DNA from: Phytopythium helicoides
Lineage: Eukaryota > Oomycota > Peronosporomycetes > Pythiales > Pythiaceae
Reading direction: 5' to 3'
DNA length: 64,000 nucleotides
Assembly: GCA_024867545.1 (NCBI GenBank)
Contig: JANFNE010000012.1
Coordinates: 1,116,001-1,180,000 of the forward strand
Shown piece by piece: positions 19,601 to 28,441 of the stretch (positions are counted from its first letter, which is position 1; every line of letters starts with the position of its first letter). A program made the position numbers and the translations under genes. The notes under the pieces are model-generated. The model saw only the letters and a list, made by a program, of their open reading frames with translations. It did no database searches and was not told the origin of the DNA.

Positions 19601-20794
19601 ATGGAGGGCGAGATGGAGGTGACGGTGGGCGAAGTGCTGGCGTTCCTGGACGCGTTTGAGGCTGATGAGGAGCAGCAAGAGCAGCAGAAGCAGGCGGAGA
19701 GGCCTATTGCGAGAGATGGAGGCGTTCCTGGCGCTTCTGAGGCCAAAAAGAGGCGCGTGGAAGCCAAGTACACGACGAATCTGCAGCGGAAGAAGCGGGC
19801 GGAGATTTCGCAACTGCGAGAGCAAGTTGTGCTGCTGGAGGCGAGGCTGGAGCAGGTGCGAAGGACGAGTGGAGGCAATGGAGATCTTGGTGAAGTATGG
19901 ATGGAGTTCAGTCAGAGGACGGTGAGCGAGTTGATTGCAAGACGGCGGGCAGAGAAGGCGAACACGAGGCTGAGATCGAGAATTGAGCGATATGCGAAGC
20001 TTCGCAAGGACATTGGGCGGCTGATCGACAAGCAACAGCGGGAGGACAGATCTCAAATTGGGTCTGGGGATCTACCATATCAAGTTGCCAAGATCACAGC
20101 AATGTCTGTGCGGACGGACTTTTCATCGACAGAGAGCAATGAAGCGATGGCGGAGGGTCTCGAGGAGCTGGACTTGCTTGTCAAGCAGGTGGACTGCGTA
20201 TTTTCAAACTCTTTCTTTCGAGCGCGCTCATGCTGTCTTGAGGTAAACACGGTTGGCAGCTTAACGGAGATCCGTTCGTCCACCACAGCAGATTGCGGTG
20301 TGAAGTCAGCAGCCGACATGCTGTGGTGGAATCAGGAAGAGATCGCTGCTAGCCGGATTATCACAACGTGCGAGTTTTGCACGAAAGACGGCTCACTTGC
20401 TTTTCGAAAAGCGCTTCTGCCTATTCAATGCCGCGCATGGAATGATCCTCACAAATCTGGCAGTGCATCGGAAGAGGTGCTTCTCCACGTCGAGCATTAT
20501 GCTCGTCGCCTGTACGACGCATCCGCAGATTGCACTGTGTTGGTGATGCTCGCGTTCATCCGTTTGCCTAACGAAGACCAGAAAGTGTTGCTCCGCGAGA
20601 GGTTTTGGAAGCGCATTACTCCAGTGGACAAGTCCAAAGGCAAACAGTCAATCACACACACGCACTATTTTATAGAGCCTGGCAATGGTCAAGATCGTGA
20701 AATGAGTCCCGTGCAAGCAAGCGTCATGCGTGCCCTCGTGCAGCTGACGCGACGAAACCATTCCATGCTTCAAGGGTGGCTGCTAGAATTGTGA
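19601..20794 (+). CDS. A2: leucine-zipper START-like protein
   Basis: This protein has 397 residues, from ATG 19601 (MEGEMEVTVGEVLAFLDAF); the open frame begins earlier at a TTG. AKKRRVEAKYTTNLQRKKRAE spans about 48-68 with Tyr at 57, and leucine heptads follow (LREQVVLLEARLEQV). The C-terminal domain carries CCLEVNTVGSLTEIRSSTTADC, LLPIQCRAW, HVEHYARRLYD and RRNHSMLQGWLLEL. CCLEVN replaces the CWLETN of A1. It shares the 59-bp spacer with A1, with which it also shares an EEQQEQQKQ stretch after the N-terminal motif, so the two are probably sister copies from an inverted duplication. Confidence 0.85.
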   Translation: MEGEMEVTVGEVLAFLDAFEADEEQQEQQKQAERPIARDGGVPGASEAKKRRVEAKYTTNLQRKKRAEISQLREQVVLLEARLEQVRRTSGGNGDLGEVWMEFSQRTVSELIARRRAEKANTRLRSRIERYAKLRKDIGRLIDKQQREDRSQIGSGDLPYQVAKITAMSVRTDFSSTESNEAMAEGLEELDLLVKQVDCVFSNSFFRARSCCLEVNTVGSLTEIRSSTTADCGVKSAADMLWWNQEEIAASRIITTCEFCTKDGSLAFRKALLPIQCRAWNDPHKSGSASEEVLLHVEHYARRLYDASADCTVLVMLAFIRLPNEDQKVLLRERFWKRITPVDKSKGKQSITHTHYFIEPGNGQDREMSPVQASVMRALVQLTRRNHSMLQGWLLEL

Positions 20795-20941
20795 GAAGTG
20801 TCATCTTTGCGTAAAGTCTTCATGTAAAGCAAACAATCAAAACATCATCTATTGTGCTTTGCACGCATTGTAACGAGAGCATTGAGAATCGTTTCCATAA
20901 AGTACGGGAAGCATGCACCCGTGCCGGCAGCGCTTTTGGGT

Positions 20942-22177
20942 CTATGTTTGTAGCAACCAATCTTGGTAGGCGGCTTGGTTCCTACGTGTGTGCTGGGCGA
21001 GAGTAGACATGACGCTTGCCTGGATGGGGCTTACCTTGTTGCTGTTCCCATCGCCAGGTTCGATTCGGTAGCTAGTCTGCGTTATCGACCCTGTGGCTGC
21101 AGAACTGCTGGTTGGAGTGATGGACTTCCAAAACTGCTCGCGAAGCAGAACTCTGTCGTCATCGCTTGGTAGTCGAATGAGCGAGAGTATAACTTGTATA
21201 GCCCGGCCAGTTGCTTGGTCGTACACACGTCGAGAGTAGTGCTCGACATGAAGAACGACCTCGACCGACGAGCGGATCTCCTTGCTGCTATTATCCCAGG
21301 GTCGGCACTGAACAGGGAGGAGGAACTTCTCGAATGCATAGCAGCCATCATCGATATAGACTGCGGTCGTCCCAAGCGGTAAGCAATGCTGCATTCGGCT
21401 TGACTTGGACCAGAGCGCATCTGCAGCCGTGTTCACGCTGCTCTCCGCGGTGGTACAGGACCAGACCTCCCTTGTATTTCCAACTTGGTTCGCCTCGAGC
21501 CAGCACGAGCGTGGACGAAGAAACGAGCTCGCAAACACACTGTCCACCTGGCTAACTAAATGCTCTAGCACCGTTGCAACTGGTGAGCATGCTCCGGAGA
21601 AGTTTGTCGGGACAAGAGTGGTCATCGCTGTGCCAAAAGCTGAAATACCGGAACCAGCGATGGCGCTGCTCATCTTCGCAGCAAGCAGGCTTCTCTCGTC
21701 ACTAATAGATCCTTCCTGTCTCTGAAACTTGCCAATCAAACGCGCAATCTCCCCACGAAGCCTCGCCTGCCGCTCAAGCCTCGACCAGAGCTCCCTGTTC
21801 TCCTTCTCAGTCCGTCGTCTCGCCTCCAACTCGCTCACCGCTCGCTCCTCCAGCGCCGTCCTTGCCTTCACCCCACTGTTTCTTGCGCTGTGGCTCCCTC
21901 TCACTCGCTGCAATTGGTCCAATTGCGCCTCCAGCATCGCAGCTTGCTCCCTCAAGGCGCTCAGCTCCGCTCGCTTCCTCCGCTGCAAATTCGTCGTGTA
22001 CTTGGTCTCCACTCGCCTCCGCTTGGCCGCCGCCTTGCTCTCGCTTGACTCTGAGACCTTCTCGACCGCCTGAAGCTGCTGCTGAGCGTCCTCATCGCCC
22101 TCCTGGGCGTCTGCAGGCGCCGCGAACGCGTCCACGAACGCCAGCACTTCGTCGAGCATTGCGTCGACCTCGTCCAT
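20942..22177 (-). CDS. A3: leucine-zipper START-like protein
   Basis: This protein has 411 residues, from ATG 22177 (MDEVDAMLDEVLAFVDAFAA); the frame further upstream starts at GTG and lacks conservation. KAAAKRRRVETKYTTNLQRRKRAE has Tyr at 60, and the zipper is LREQAAMLEAQLDQL. The START-like part keeps CWLEAN, LLPVQCRPWDN, HVEHYSRRVYD, LREQFWKSITP and TSYRIEPGDG, ending RRNQAAYQDWLLQT. A2 and A3 are convergent, with 147 bp between their stops; A3 and A4 are divergent. Confidence 0.85.
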   Translation of the reverse strand: MDEVDAMLDEVLAFVDAFAAPADAQEGDEDAQQQLQAVEKVSESSESKAAAKRRRVETKYTTNLQRRKRAELSALREQAAMLEAQLDQLQRVRGSHSARNSGVKARTALEERAVSELEARRRTEKENRELWSRLERQARLRGEIARLIGKFQRQEGSISDERSLLAAKMSSAIAGSGISAFGTAMTTLVPTNFSGACSPVATVLEHLVSQVDSVFASSFLRPRSCWLEANQVGNTREVWSCTTAESSVNTAADALWSKSSRMQHCLPLGTTAVYIDDGCYAFEKFLLPVQCRPWDNSSKEIRSSVEVVLHVEHYSRRVYDQATGRAIQVILSLIRLPSDDDRVLLREQFWKSITPTSSSAATGSITQTSYRIEPGDGNSNKVSPIQASVMSTLAQHTRRNQAAYQDWLLQT

Positions 22178-22263
22178 TTTTCCTAGAGTGGCTTGATGTA
22201 TTACTTTCACTATTGTAGACTAGTATAGTACTGGCTCGCCATCTTCAGTTTTCTGTCGCCGAA
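22178..22263. promoter_or_regulatory. 86-bp divergent promoter between A3 and A4
   Basis: Contains GTATTACT at 22198-22205 and GACTAGTA at about 22218-22225, the same two words in the same order as in the A1-A2 spacer although the rest differs. A CCATCTTCAGTTTT initiator-like sequence precedes the A4 ATG. Confidence 0.6.
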
Positions 22264-23508
22264 ATGAACGCGGAGGAGGACCGCACGCTGGCGAGCGTGC
22301 GGGCGTTCGTGGACGCGTTTGAGGACGATCTATGCGCTAGCGAGGACGATGAGACGGCTGTGGAGGTGTCTGGCGTCGCTTCTGGCGCTTTGAACGTCTT
22401 CCGAGGGCTGAAAACGACCAAGAAGTTGAGCTACAAAGAGCCGAAGTACTCGACTCTGCTGCAGAGGCAGAAGCGAGCGGAGATTGCCGATCTGCGGGAG
22501 CAAGCGCGCGAGATGGAGGCTCGCATTTCAAAGCTTCGACAGAAGACCGTGGAGGGTTGGAGCTCAAGTGAGTCAGCAGGGAAAAGGAAGTGGGCGGTGT
22601 TTGAGGAGCAGGCAGCGGAAGAACTTCGCGAGCGACGAAGAGTTGAACGGACCAACAGAAAGCTACGTGAGGCGCTCGAACGACAAGCATGTCTTCGCGA
22701 GGAAATCAGCGAGCTCATTGAGAAGTATCAACAAAAGGAAGGCACAGTTGAGGACGGGGACAGCTTGTTGGCGGCAGCTCGCAGCGCTGCAGTATCTACG
22801 ATGACGAATGGTCTTCTTCTTATGTTTTCCTCTTCGCTTGCTGTCATCCCCCAAGTACTAGACGAACTGACTGAGCAGGCAGACGCCATGTCTGACCGAT
22901 CGTTTGCTCACTCTCAGAAGTGTTGGCTGGAAACAAGTGCGTCCGGTATGACGACTGAGATCCAGACATCAACAACGGCTGAATGCAGCGTCGCACAGGC
23001 ATCCGATGTGCTTTGGGTGCGATCGAAAACAGAAGATATCTGCGCATCGATAGCGAAGGATTTATTCTACACCAAGGATGACTCTCATTCACTCCTTCGT
23101 TCTTTGCTGCCGATCAAATGTCGCCCCTGGAAAGAAGAACCAAGCTCGTCACTTCGCGACCACACTCAATCAAATGGATCGTCGCAAGAGGTGGTACTCC
23201 TCGTAGAGCACTATGCTCGGCGCATCTATGATCCAATAACTGGTCGCGTCATTCAGGTAACTCTTGCGCACATTCGGCTGTCAGGAGATGATGAAAAGTT
23301 GCTGCTGAGGGAGCGATTCTTGAAGTGCATTTCTCCCGCGAACAAGCCCGGAGGTGGCGGATCCATAACACAGACAAGCTATCGAATCGAGCCTGGCGAT
23401 GTTAATGCAAACACATTTCTCCCGATGCAAGCAAGCGTGATGCGTGCCCTCGCGAGTCTCACGCGGAAAACCCAAGCCATTCACCAGGAGTGGCTGCTGG
23501 ACGAGTAA
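22264..23508 (+). CDS. A4: leucine-zipper START-like protein
   Basis: This protein has 414 residues. MNAEEDRTLASVRAFVDAF opens the frame. The basic segment KEPKYSTLLQRQKRAE has Tyr at 62 and Ser in place of the first Thr; the zipper is LREQAREMEARISKL. The second coiled coil is intact (EERRRVERTNRKLREALERQ). The C-terminal domain has CWLETSASGMTTEIQTSTTAEC, LLPIKCRPW, VEHYARRIYD, LRERFLKCISP (Leu where Trp is usual), TSYRIEPGDV, and ends RKTQAIHQEWLLDE. The region before the basic segment lacks the AAKRRR cluster of A1-A3 and has KTTKKLSYK instead. Confidence 0.85.
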   Translation: MNAEEDRTLASVRAFVDAFEDDLCASEDDETAVEVSGVASGALNVFRGLKTTKKLSYKEPKYSTLLQRQKRAEIADLREQAREMEARISKLRQKTVEGWSSSESAGKRKWAVFEEQAAEELRERRRVERTNRKLREALERQACLREEISELIEKYQQKEGTVEDGDSLLAAARSAAVSTMTNGLLLMFSSSLAVIPQVLDELTEQADAMSDRSFAHSQKCWLETSASGMTTEIQTSTTAECSVAQASDVLWVRSKTEDICASIAKDLFYTKDDSHSLLRSLLPIKCRPWKEEPSSSLRDHTQSNGSSQEVVLLVEHYARRIYDPITGRVIQVTLAHIRLSGDDEKLLLRERFLKCISPANKPGGGGSITQTSYRIEPGDVNANTFLPMQASVMRALASLTRKTQAIHQEWLLDE

Positions 23509-23923
23509 ACCGAATTGTTTAATTGAAATGTGTTGGTTGTTCCTACCATTGGTGACGTAGCTGACACACACGATGCAACCTCCTGTGCGCTCAGACTGAA
23601 ACCGGGCTGGTACAACCCCTCCCCTGAAATTCACCGTGCACTTCGATTGTTCGTGAACTATTCGGCTTTCAATCAGCGGAAGCACACCAGAACAAGCTGG
23701 CCAAAACGCATCCTCATCTCCTCCTTTCGATCGAAGGTCGTCTTTTTCGCCACGCAGGAACTACTGCAATCGATTGACGCTGCTCCCATGAACGAGCAGG
23801 AACAGCGCTACCAGCCTCTCCAAGAGCTGGTGGTTGTTTTGTTGCGTATCACTGCAACTTAAATACTACTCGATTCGTACTACTTTCCCGCGATCACGGT
23901 GGTTTCTGGTGACTGCCGTTCAA
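23509..23923. promoter_or_regulatory. A5 upstream region with GTATCACT
   Basis: GTATCACT lies at 23846-23853, 70 bp before the A5 ATG, in the context TTGCGTATCACT, which is identical to that before A9 (33752-33762). A GTACTACTTTC follows at 23876. Further upstream a short frame (23530-23862) shows no family features. Confidence 0.5.
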
Positions 23924-25162
23924 ATGACGATGGAGGGGGACGACGGCGCTCTGGCGGACGTCCTGGCGTTCCTGGACGCGCTTGAGGGCGACAAGAGCGT
24001 CGGCGACTGGCTGCTGGCGGACTCGTCGGCGAGTTCTGGCGCTGGAGACGAGCAGAGCGCGTCGGACGAGGCGTCGGGCGGGGGAAAGAAGCGCAGGCGG
24101 CGACCCAACAACAAGTACTCGACCATTCTGCAGCGGCGAAAGCGGGCCGAGATCGCGGAGCTTCGTGAGCAGGCGGAGATTCTGGAGGCAAGACTGGCTC
24201 AGCTGCGTCGACTGGGTCATGGATTTGGGCTCGAAGGCGACACAGGGGCGACGAGAGCAGTTTCGAGGTTGGAGGAAGAAGCCATGAGCGCGATGACCGC
24301 TCGACGACATGCGCAGGACGTGAACGCGCTGCTGCGCAAGCGGCTTGGGCAGTACTCGCGTCTCCAGATGGATATCGTGCAGCTTATTGAGAGACAACGG
24401 CGACGGGAGAGCTCGGGAATGGATGAGCTGGGGGTGAACGTCTTTGCTGAAGTGTTTTCGTCCTTGGAGCCCACGAGAGCGTCCCCCGTTACATCCTTGG
24501 CCCCGTTGATGCCAGAGGGCTCGCGACCTTCGGTCAACCAGATGATGGAGTACATGATGCAGGAAGTCAACAATGTGTTCGCTTCATCACGCGACTCTGA
24601 AACCAGTTGGCTGGAGACCAAGCAACTTAGTGATCTGGAGACCGAGATCCGAATGTCGACGCACGCAGGCTGCAGCGTCGAAGAGGCCGAAGCGCTCTTT
24701 TGGCCAAAACCCCAGATCGACTGTTGTCCAAGTCTCTACGACAACCTGAGCATCGAGAGCGGGTCGACCTCGAGAGTGTTGCTGCTTCCTGTTCGCTGCC
24801 GCGCATGGAACTCACAGCAGTCGACGCCTTCTGGGATTGAAATAGTGCTGCACGCTGAGCACTACGCGCGCCGGATCTACGACTCAAGTACTGGTCGAGT
24901 AGTTCTGCTCTTGCTGGCACTTGTTCGCGTTCCGGCTTGCCCAGGCGAAGTGTTCCTACGCGAGTACTTTTGGAAGTGCATTTCGCCAGCAAATCACCAA
25001 GGCGAGAAAGGATCAGTCATTCAAACCAGCTACCGTGTCGGTCCGGGTGACATGAATACTAAAAAGTTGACTCCAGTGCAGTCGAGCGTCATGCGTGTTC
25101 TCGTTCAGCTCACGCGCAGGAATCATGCCGCGTACCAAGAGCGGCTCCTCGACTCGGTTTAG
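23924..25162 (+). CDS. A5: leucine-zipper START-like protein
   Basis: This protein has 412 residues, from ATG 23924 (MTMEGDDGALADVLAFLDALEG). A GGGKKRRRRPNNK cluster precedes YSTILQRRKRAE (Tyr 65); the zipper is LREQAEILEARLAQL. The C-terminal domain departs most among A1-A9: SWLETKQLSDLETEIRMSTHAGC, EALFWPKPQIDCCPSLYDN, LLPVRCRAWNS, HAEHYARRIYD, REYFWKCISP, TSYRVGPGDM and RRNHAAYQERLLDS. FWPKP and CPSLYD are shared with the broken copy A10, so A5 and A10 form a subgroup. Confidence 0.85.
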   Translation: MTMEGDDGALADVLAFLDALEGDKSVGDWLLADSSASSGAGDEQSASDEASGGGKKRRRRPNNKYSTILQRRKRAEIAELREQAEILEARLAQLRRLGHGFGLEGDTGATRAVSRLEEEAMSAMTARRHAQDVNALLRKRLGQYSRLQMDIVQLIERQRRRESSGMDELGVNVFAEVFSSLEPTRASPVTSLAPLMPEGSRPSVNQMMEYMMQEVNNVFASSRDSETSWLETKQLSDLETEIRMSTHAGCSVEEAEALFWPKPQIDCCPSLYDNLSIESGSTSRVLLLPVRCRAWNSQQSTPSGIEIVLHAEHYARRIYDSSTGRVVLLLLALVRVPACPGEVFLREYFWKCISPANHQGEKGSVIQTSYRVGPGDMNTKKLTPVQSSVMRVLVQLTRRNHAAYQERLLDSV

Positions 25163-25591
25163 GAAGTTAGTTTTACCATGAATGCGTATGATGTGTTCAT
25201 TCCGCATGGTTGGTTGATGTTGCTCGTGAATGAGTGAATCCTCATATTTTGTGTCCAGTTTTCTTGGGCTGTGGTGAAAATTCTCTTTCGAATGGGTCAA
25301 TGTCCTTTCATGCTCATGGATCCTTTGAAAATGTGATCAATGCTGTTACTGACTGCGGGGATTGAAAGCATCATCAAAGACTTCAGGACGTCATCAGATT
25401 TCATTCATTGATCGAGTTCCTCGAAAAAGAAGCTGACAAAAATTTGAAGGCGTTGTCATTGTGTCAGGGGAGTAGGTCGCCCACATATATCTCATGAGCA
25501 AAAATTTACAGTCACAAGAGAGATCTTATCAGCAAGAGCAGTTTTGGTTGGAGTTTATCTACCGTGAAGGCAATACCAGCGAAGGAGTCGG
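25163..25591. other. Convergent intergenic region A5/A6
   Basis: 3' flanks of A5 (plus) and A6 (minus). A/T-rich, with no features I can support. Confidence 0.35.
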
Positions 25592-26839
25592 CTAAAAGTC
25601 CTCAAGCAACCACTCTTGATACATGGCCTGATTTTTCCGAGTGAGCTGAACGAGCGAACGCATGACACTAGCTTGAGCAGGGTGGAGCTCGTTCGTGTTG
25701 GAATTGCCGGGCTCAATTCGGTAGCTCGTCTGAGTGATGGACCCGACACCTCCTGACTTGTCGGTAGGGGTAATGCACTTCCAGAAATGCTCGCGCAGAA
25801 ACACTTCATTGTCTTCACCTGACAACCGAACGTGAGCCAACGTCACAAGCACCGCACGGCCCGACACTTTGTCGTAGAAACGCCGAGAGAAGTGTTCCAC
25901 GTGGAGTAACACTTCAACCGACGCTTCTGTGTCTCCCCTTCGCGCTTTGGTGGCATTGTTTCCCCATGGGCGACAGCGGATAGGCAGCAGTGACCGTAGG
26001 AACGCGAGCGAGCCATCCGTGGTATAGATTTCGTCCCTCGAAATCTTAGAGCACAGCTCCTTTTCCTTGGGTCTTCGCCAAAGCAGTTCGGCGGCGTCGG
26101 CGACGCTGCAGTCGGCAGTTGTCGAAGATTTGATCTCAGTCTCAATCCCGAGCGCGTTCGTCTCGAGCCAGCAAAACTGAGGCCGGACGAACGATCCGCC
26201 GAACACGCTGTCCACCTGCTTGATTAATTGTTCCAGTACGAGGGGGATGATTGCTCGCGTGTGCGAAGAGAGCGACGGGAGTCCACTCGTCATAGGGCCG
26301 ATCGACGAGCTGCTCGCCGTGGTCAACAAGCTCTCTCCATCGTCAATCGGGCCTTCCTGCCGCTGGTACTTGTCAACCGCCCGCTCAATCTCCTTCCTCA
26401 GCCTTCCCATTCGCTCAAGCCTCGAGCGCAGCTTCCTGTTCGCCAGCTCGGCTCGTCGTCGCGCCAGTAGCTCGTCCGCCGCCGCCTCCTCCATCTCCGT
26501 CCACCTCCTCTTCCCCTCCGGCCTGCTGCTCCGCTCAAACCCCTGACTCCTGGCAGTCTTCTGCTTCAGCCGCGCGAGTCGCGCCTCCATCACTCGCACC
26601 TGCTCGCGCAGGTCGGCAATCTCCGCTCGCTTCTGCCTCTGCACGATCGTCGTGTACTTTGGCGCTCGTCCCTTGGCTTTGCCCGCTCGTTTCGGCGGCT
26701 GCGAGTCGCTGGAGGAGCTGGAAACGCCGCTCGACAGCTCCGCAGCCGCCTCGAGCGGCTCGTCGACGTCTCCATCGACGTCAAACGCGTCCACGAACGC
26801 CAGGACGCTCGCCAGCGTGCGGCTCTCGTCGTCGTCCAT
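25592..26839 (-). CDS. A6: leucine-zipper START-like protein
   Basis: This protein has 415 residues, from ATG 26839 (MDDDESRTLASVLAFVDAFDV). A Ser run (SSSSSDSQ) and KRAGKAKGRAP precede YTTIVQRQKRAE (Tyr 62); the zipper LREQVRVMEARLARL has Met at one heptad position. The C-terminal domain is typical: CWLETNALGIETEIKSSTTADC, AAELLWRRP, LLPIRCRPWGN, VEVLLHVEHFSRRFYD, REHFWKCITP, TSYRIEPGNS and RKNQAMYQEWLLEDF. CWLETNALGIETEI and FWKCITPTDKSGGVGSITQ resemble A4 and A7, consistent with local duplication. Confidence 0.86.
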   Translation of the reverse strand: MDDDESRTLASVLAFVDAFDVDGDVDEPLEAAAELSSGVSSSSSDSQPPKRAGKAKGRAPKYTTIVQRQKRAEIADLREQVRVMEARLARLKQKTARSQGFERSSRPEGKRRWTEMEEAAADELLARRRAELANRKLRSRLERMGRLRKEIERAVDKYQRQEGPIDDGESLLTTASSSSIGPMTSGLPSLSSHTRAIIPLVLEQLIKQVDSVFGGSFVRPQFCWLETNALGIETEIKSSTTADCSVADAAELLWRRPKEKELCSKISRDEIYTTDGSLAFLRSLLPIRCRPWGNNATKARRGDTEASVEVLLHVEHFSRRFYDKVSGRAVLVTLAHVRLSGEDNEVFLREHFWKCITPTDKSGGVGSITQTSYRIEPGNSNTNELHPAQASVMRSLVQLTRKNQAMYQEWLLEDF

Positions 26840-26948
26840 AGGGTCGTCTCGGGTGATGACGTTCCCGAGAACTGAAGTATTACTGAAGTATTAATCGCTC
26901 GTGGCATCAACAATTTCATATTTTTTGCGACTGGCAAACCTGGCGGTG
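26840..26948. promoter_or_regulatory. 109-bp divergent promoter between A6 and A7
   Basis: GTATTACT at 26877-26884 is followed by a second, imperfect copy GTATTAAT (26888-26895). On the A7 side TCATATTTTTTGCG (26916-26929) resembles the oomycete initiator region and similar sequences before A9 and A15. Confidence 0.6.
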
Positions 26949-28202
26949 ATGCAAGCGCACGAGGACCCGACGCTGGCGAGCGTGCTCGCGTTCCTGGACA
27001 CCTTTGACGGCGATGGACAGCGCGAGAGGCAGCAGGAGCCCAGGGAGGAGAAGCAGAAGCCGCCGAGGGGCTCGAACGGCGGCTCGGCGGCCAAGAAGAG
27101 GCGCACGGAGACCAAGTACACGACGAATCTGCAGCGCAAGAAGCGGGCCGAGCTGGGCGAGCTGAGGGAGCAGGTGGTGCTGCTGGAGACGAGGCTCAAG
27201 CAGCTGCAGCAAGCCACGCGGTCTAGTGGAGACAGCAGCGGCGGGGAGGGAGAGGCTGGGAAGCAGTGGGTCGAGATGGAGGAGGAGGCCGCGAACGAGC
27301 TGGTGGCGAGAAGACGCGCAGAAGCGGACAACAAGAAGCTCCGGGAGGGACTGGGGCGCCAGGCGCGGCTGCGGGAGGACATTGGACGACTAGTTGACAA
27401 GTTCAAGCGGCAGGAGCGCTCGTTTGATGACGGGGAGAGCCTGGCGGAAACTACCAAGAGCGATGCCTGCACTACGGCTGGAGGTTCTTCTACCGCTCCG
27501 ATGACAGTCTCAGCTCCTGGAAAATCGACGCGTCTACCTTCAGGAGGTGACATGGAGCGCGCAACTATCCCACACGTGTTGGAGGAGCTAGTCGCCCAGA
27601 TTGACAGCGTACTCTCGAACTCGTGGCGTCGGTCCCAGTCGAGCTGGCTCGAGACCAACGAAGTCGGTCACGCGGTGGAGATCTGCATGTCGACGAGGAC
27701 GGAGTGCAATGTGATTGCTGCTGCCGACATTCTGTGGCGCAGACCTCACGAAGCAAAAATCTCGACTGTGGTCGCAGGGAACGAGGTCTACATTCCAGAT
27801 GGTTCCCACTCGTACAAGAGGTTCATCCTGCCGAGAAAGTGCCGCCCATGGGACGGTCACGGGAACGAGCGAAGCCCATTGATCGAAGTGATTCTTAATG
27901 TCGAACATTTCTCCAGGCGTGTGTACGATCCAATTGTTGGCCGCGTCGTGCTGGTGACCCTCGCGCTCGTTCGACTGCCAGGTGAAGACGAGGTGCTGGT
28001 GCGCGAACATTTCTGGAAGTGCATCAGTCCTATCAAAGATACCGACGGGTCCAACTCGATTGTCCAGACGAGCTACCGCATCGAGCGTGGCGACGGTCTC
28101 GACATTAAACCGACTCCGGCGCAAGAGAGCGTCATGCATTCGCTCGTTCAGCTCACTCGCAGGAATCACGCCACGTACCAGGACTGGCTCCTGGACGCGT
28201 AA
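26949..28202 (+). CDS. A7: leucine-zipper START-like protein
   Basis: This protein has 417 residues, from ATG 26949 (MQAHEDPTLASVLAFLDTFDG); the longer open frame starts with GTG and its extra residues are not conserved. SAAKKRRTETKYTTNLQRKKRAE has Tyr at 57; the zipper LREQVVLLETRLKQLQQ is almost that of A2. The C-terminal domain has SWLETNEVGHAVEICMSTRTEC, DGSHSYKRFILPRKCRPWDG, VEHFSRRVYD, REHFWKCISP, TSYRIERGDG and RRNHATYQDWLLDA. A stretch rich in Ser/Thr and Gly (about 175-205) links coiled coil and C-terminal domain. Confidence 0.86.
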   Translation: MQAHEDPTLASVLAFLDTFDGDGQRERQQEPREEKQKPPRGSNGGSAAKKRRTETKYTTNLQRKKRAELGELREQVVLLETRLKQLQQATRSSGDSSGGEGEAGKQWVEMEEEAANELVARRRAEADNKKLREGLGRQARLREDIGRLVDKFKRQERSFDDGESLAETTKSDACTTAGGSSTAPMTVSAPGKSTRLPSGGDMERATIPHVLEELVAQIDSVLSNSWRRSQSSWLETNEVGHAVEICMSTRTECNVIAAADILWRRPHEAKISTVVAGNEVYIPDGSHSYKRFILPRKCRPWDGHGNERSPLIEVILNVEHFSRRVYDPIVGRVVLVTLALVRLPGEDEVLVREHFWKCISPIKDTDGSNSIVQTSYRIERGDGLDIKPTPAQESVMHSLVQLTRRNHATYQDWLLDA

Positions 28203-28382
28203 TTATTGCTCTCTGACTGTGGTGGTCGCGAATTGATGGTGGTAACGAGTAGTCGCCGTGTTCGCTGGCATGGCGAGCACAAAATCCTCAATCGTGCATG
28301 GCTTTCCGCAAGTTGCAGCAGAAAGTTGGTGATGCGAGTTGAGTCAACACGATCGCGATTACAGTAATGGTATCAGTAGTTT

Positions 28383-28390
28383 GTATTACT
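28383..28390 (+). promoter_or_regulatory. GTATTACT element upstream of A8
   Basis: It lies 51 bp before the A8 ATG and is followed directly by a T-run of ten bases (28392-28401) and a C-rich leader. Confidence 0.45.
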
Positions 28391-28441
28391 GTTTTTTTTT
28401 TCCCTGAATCAAGTCATACCGACTCCCCCCTTGCCGTCTTG

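Noticed and set aside
26891..27658. 255-codon minus frame overlapping A7
   Set aside because: Ser/Arg-rich shadow of the A7 coiled coil; A7 has all family motifs.
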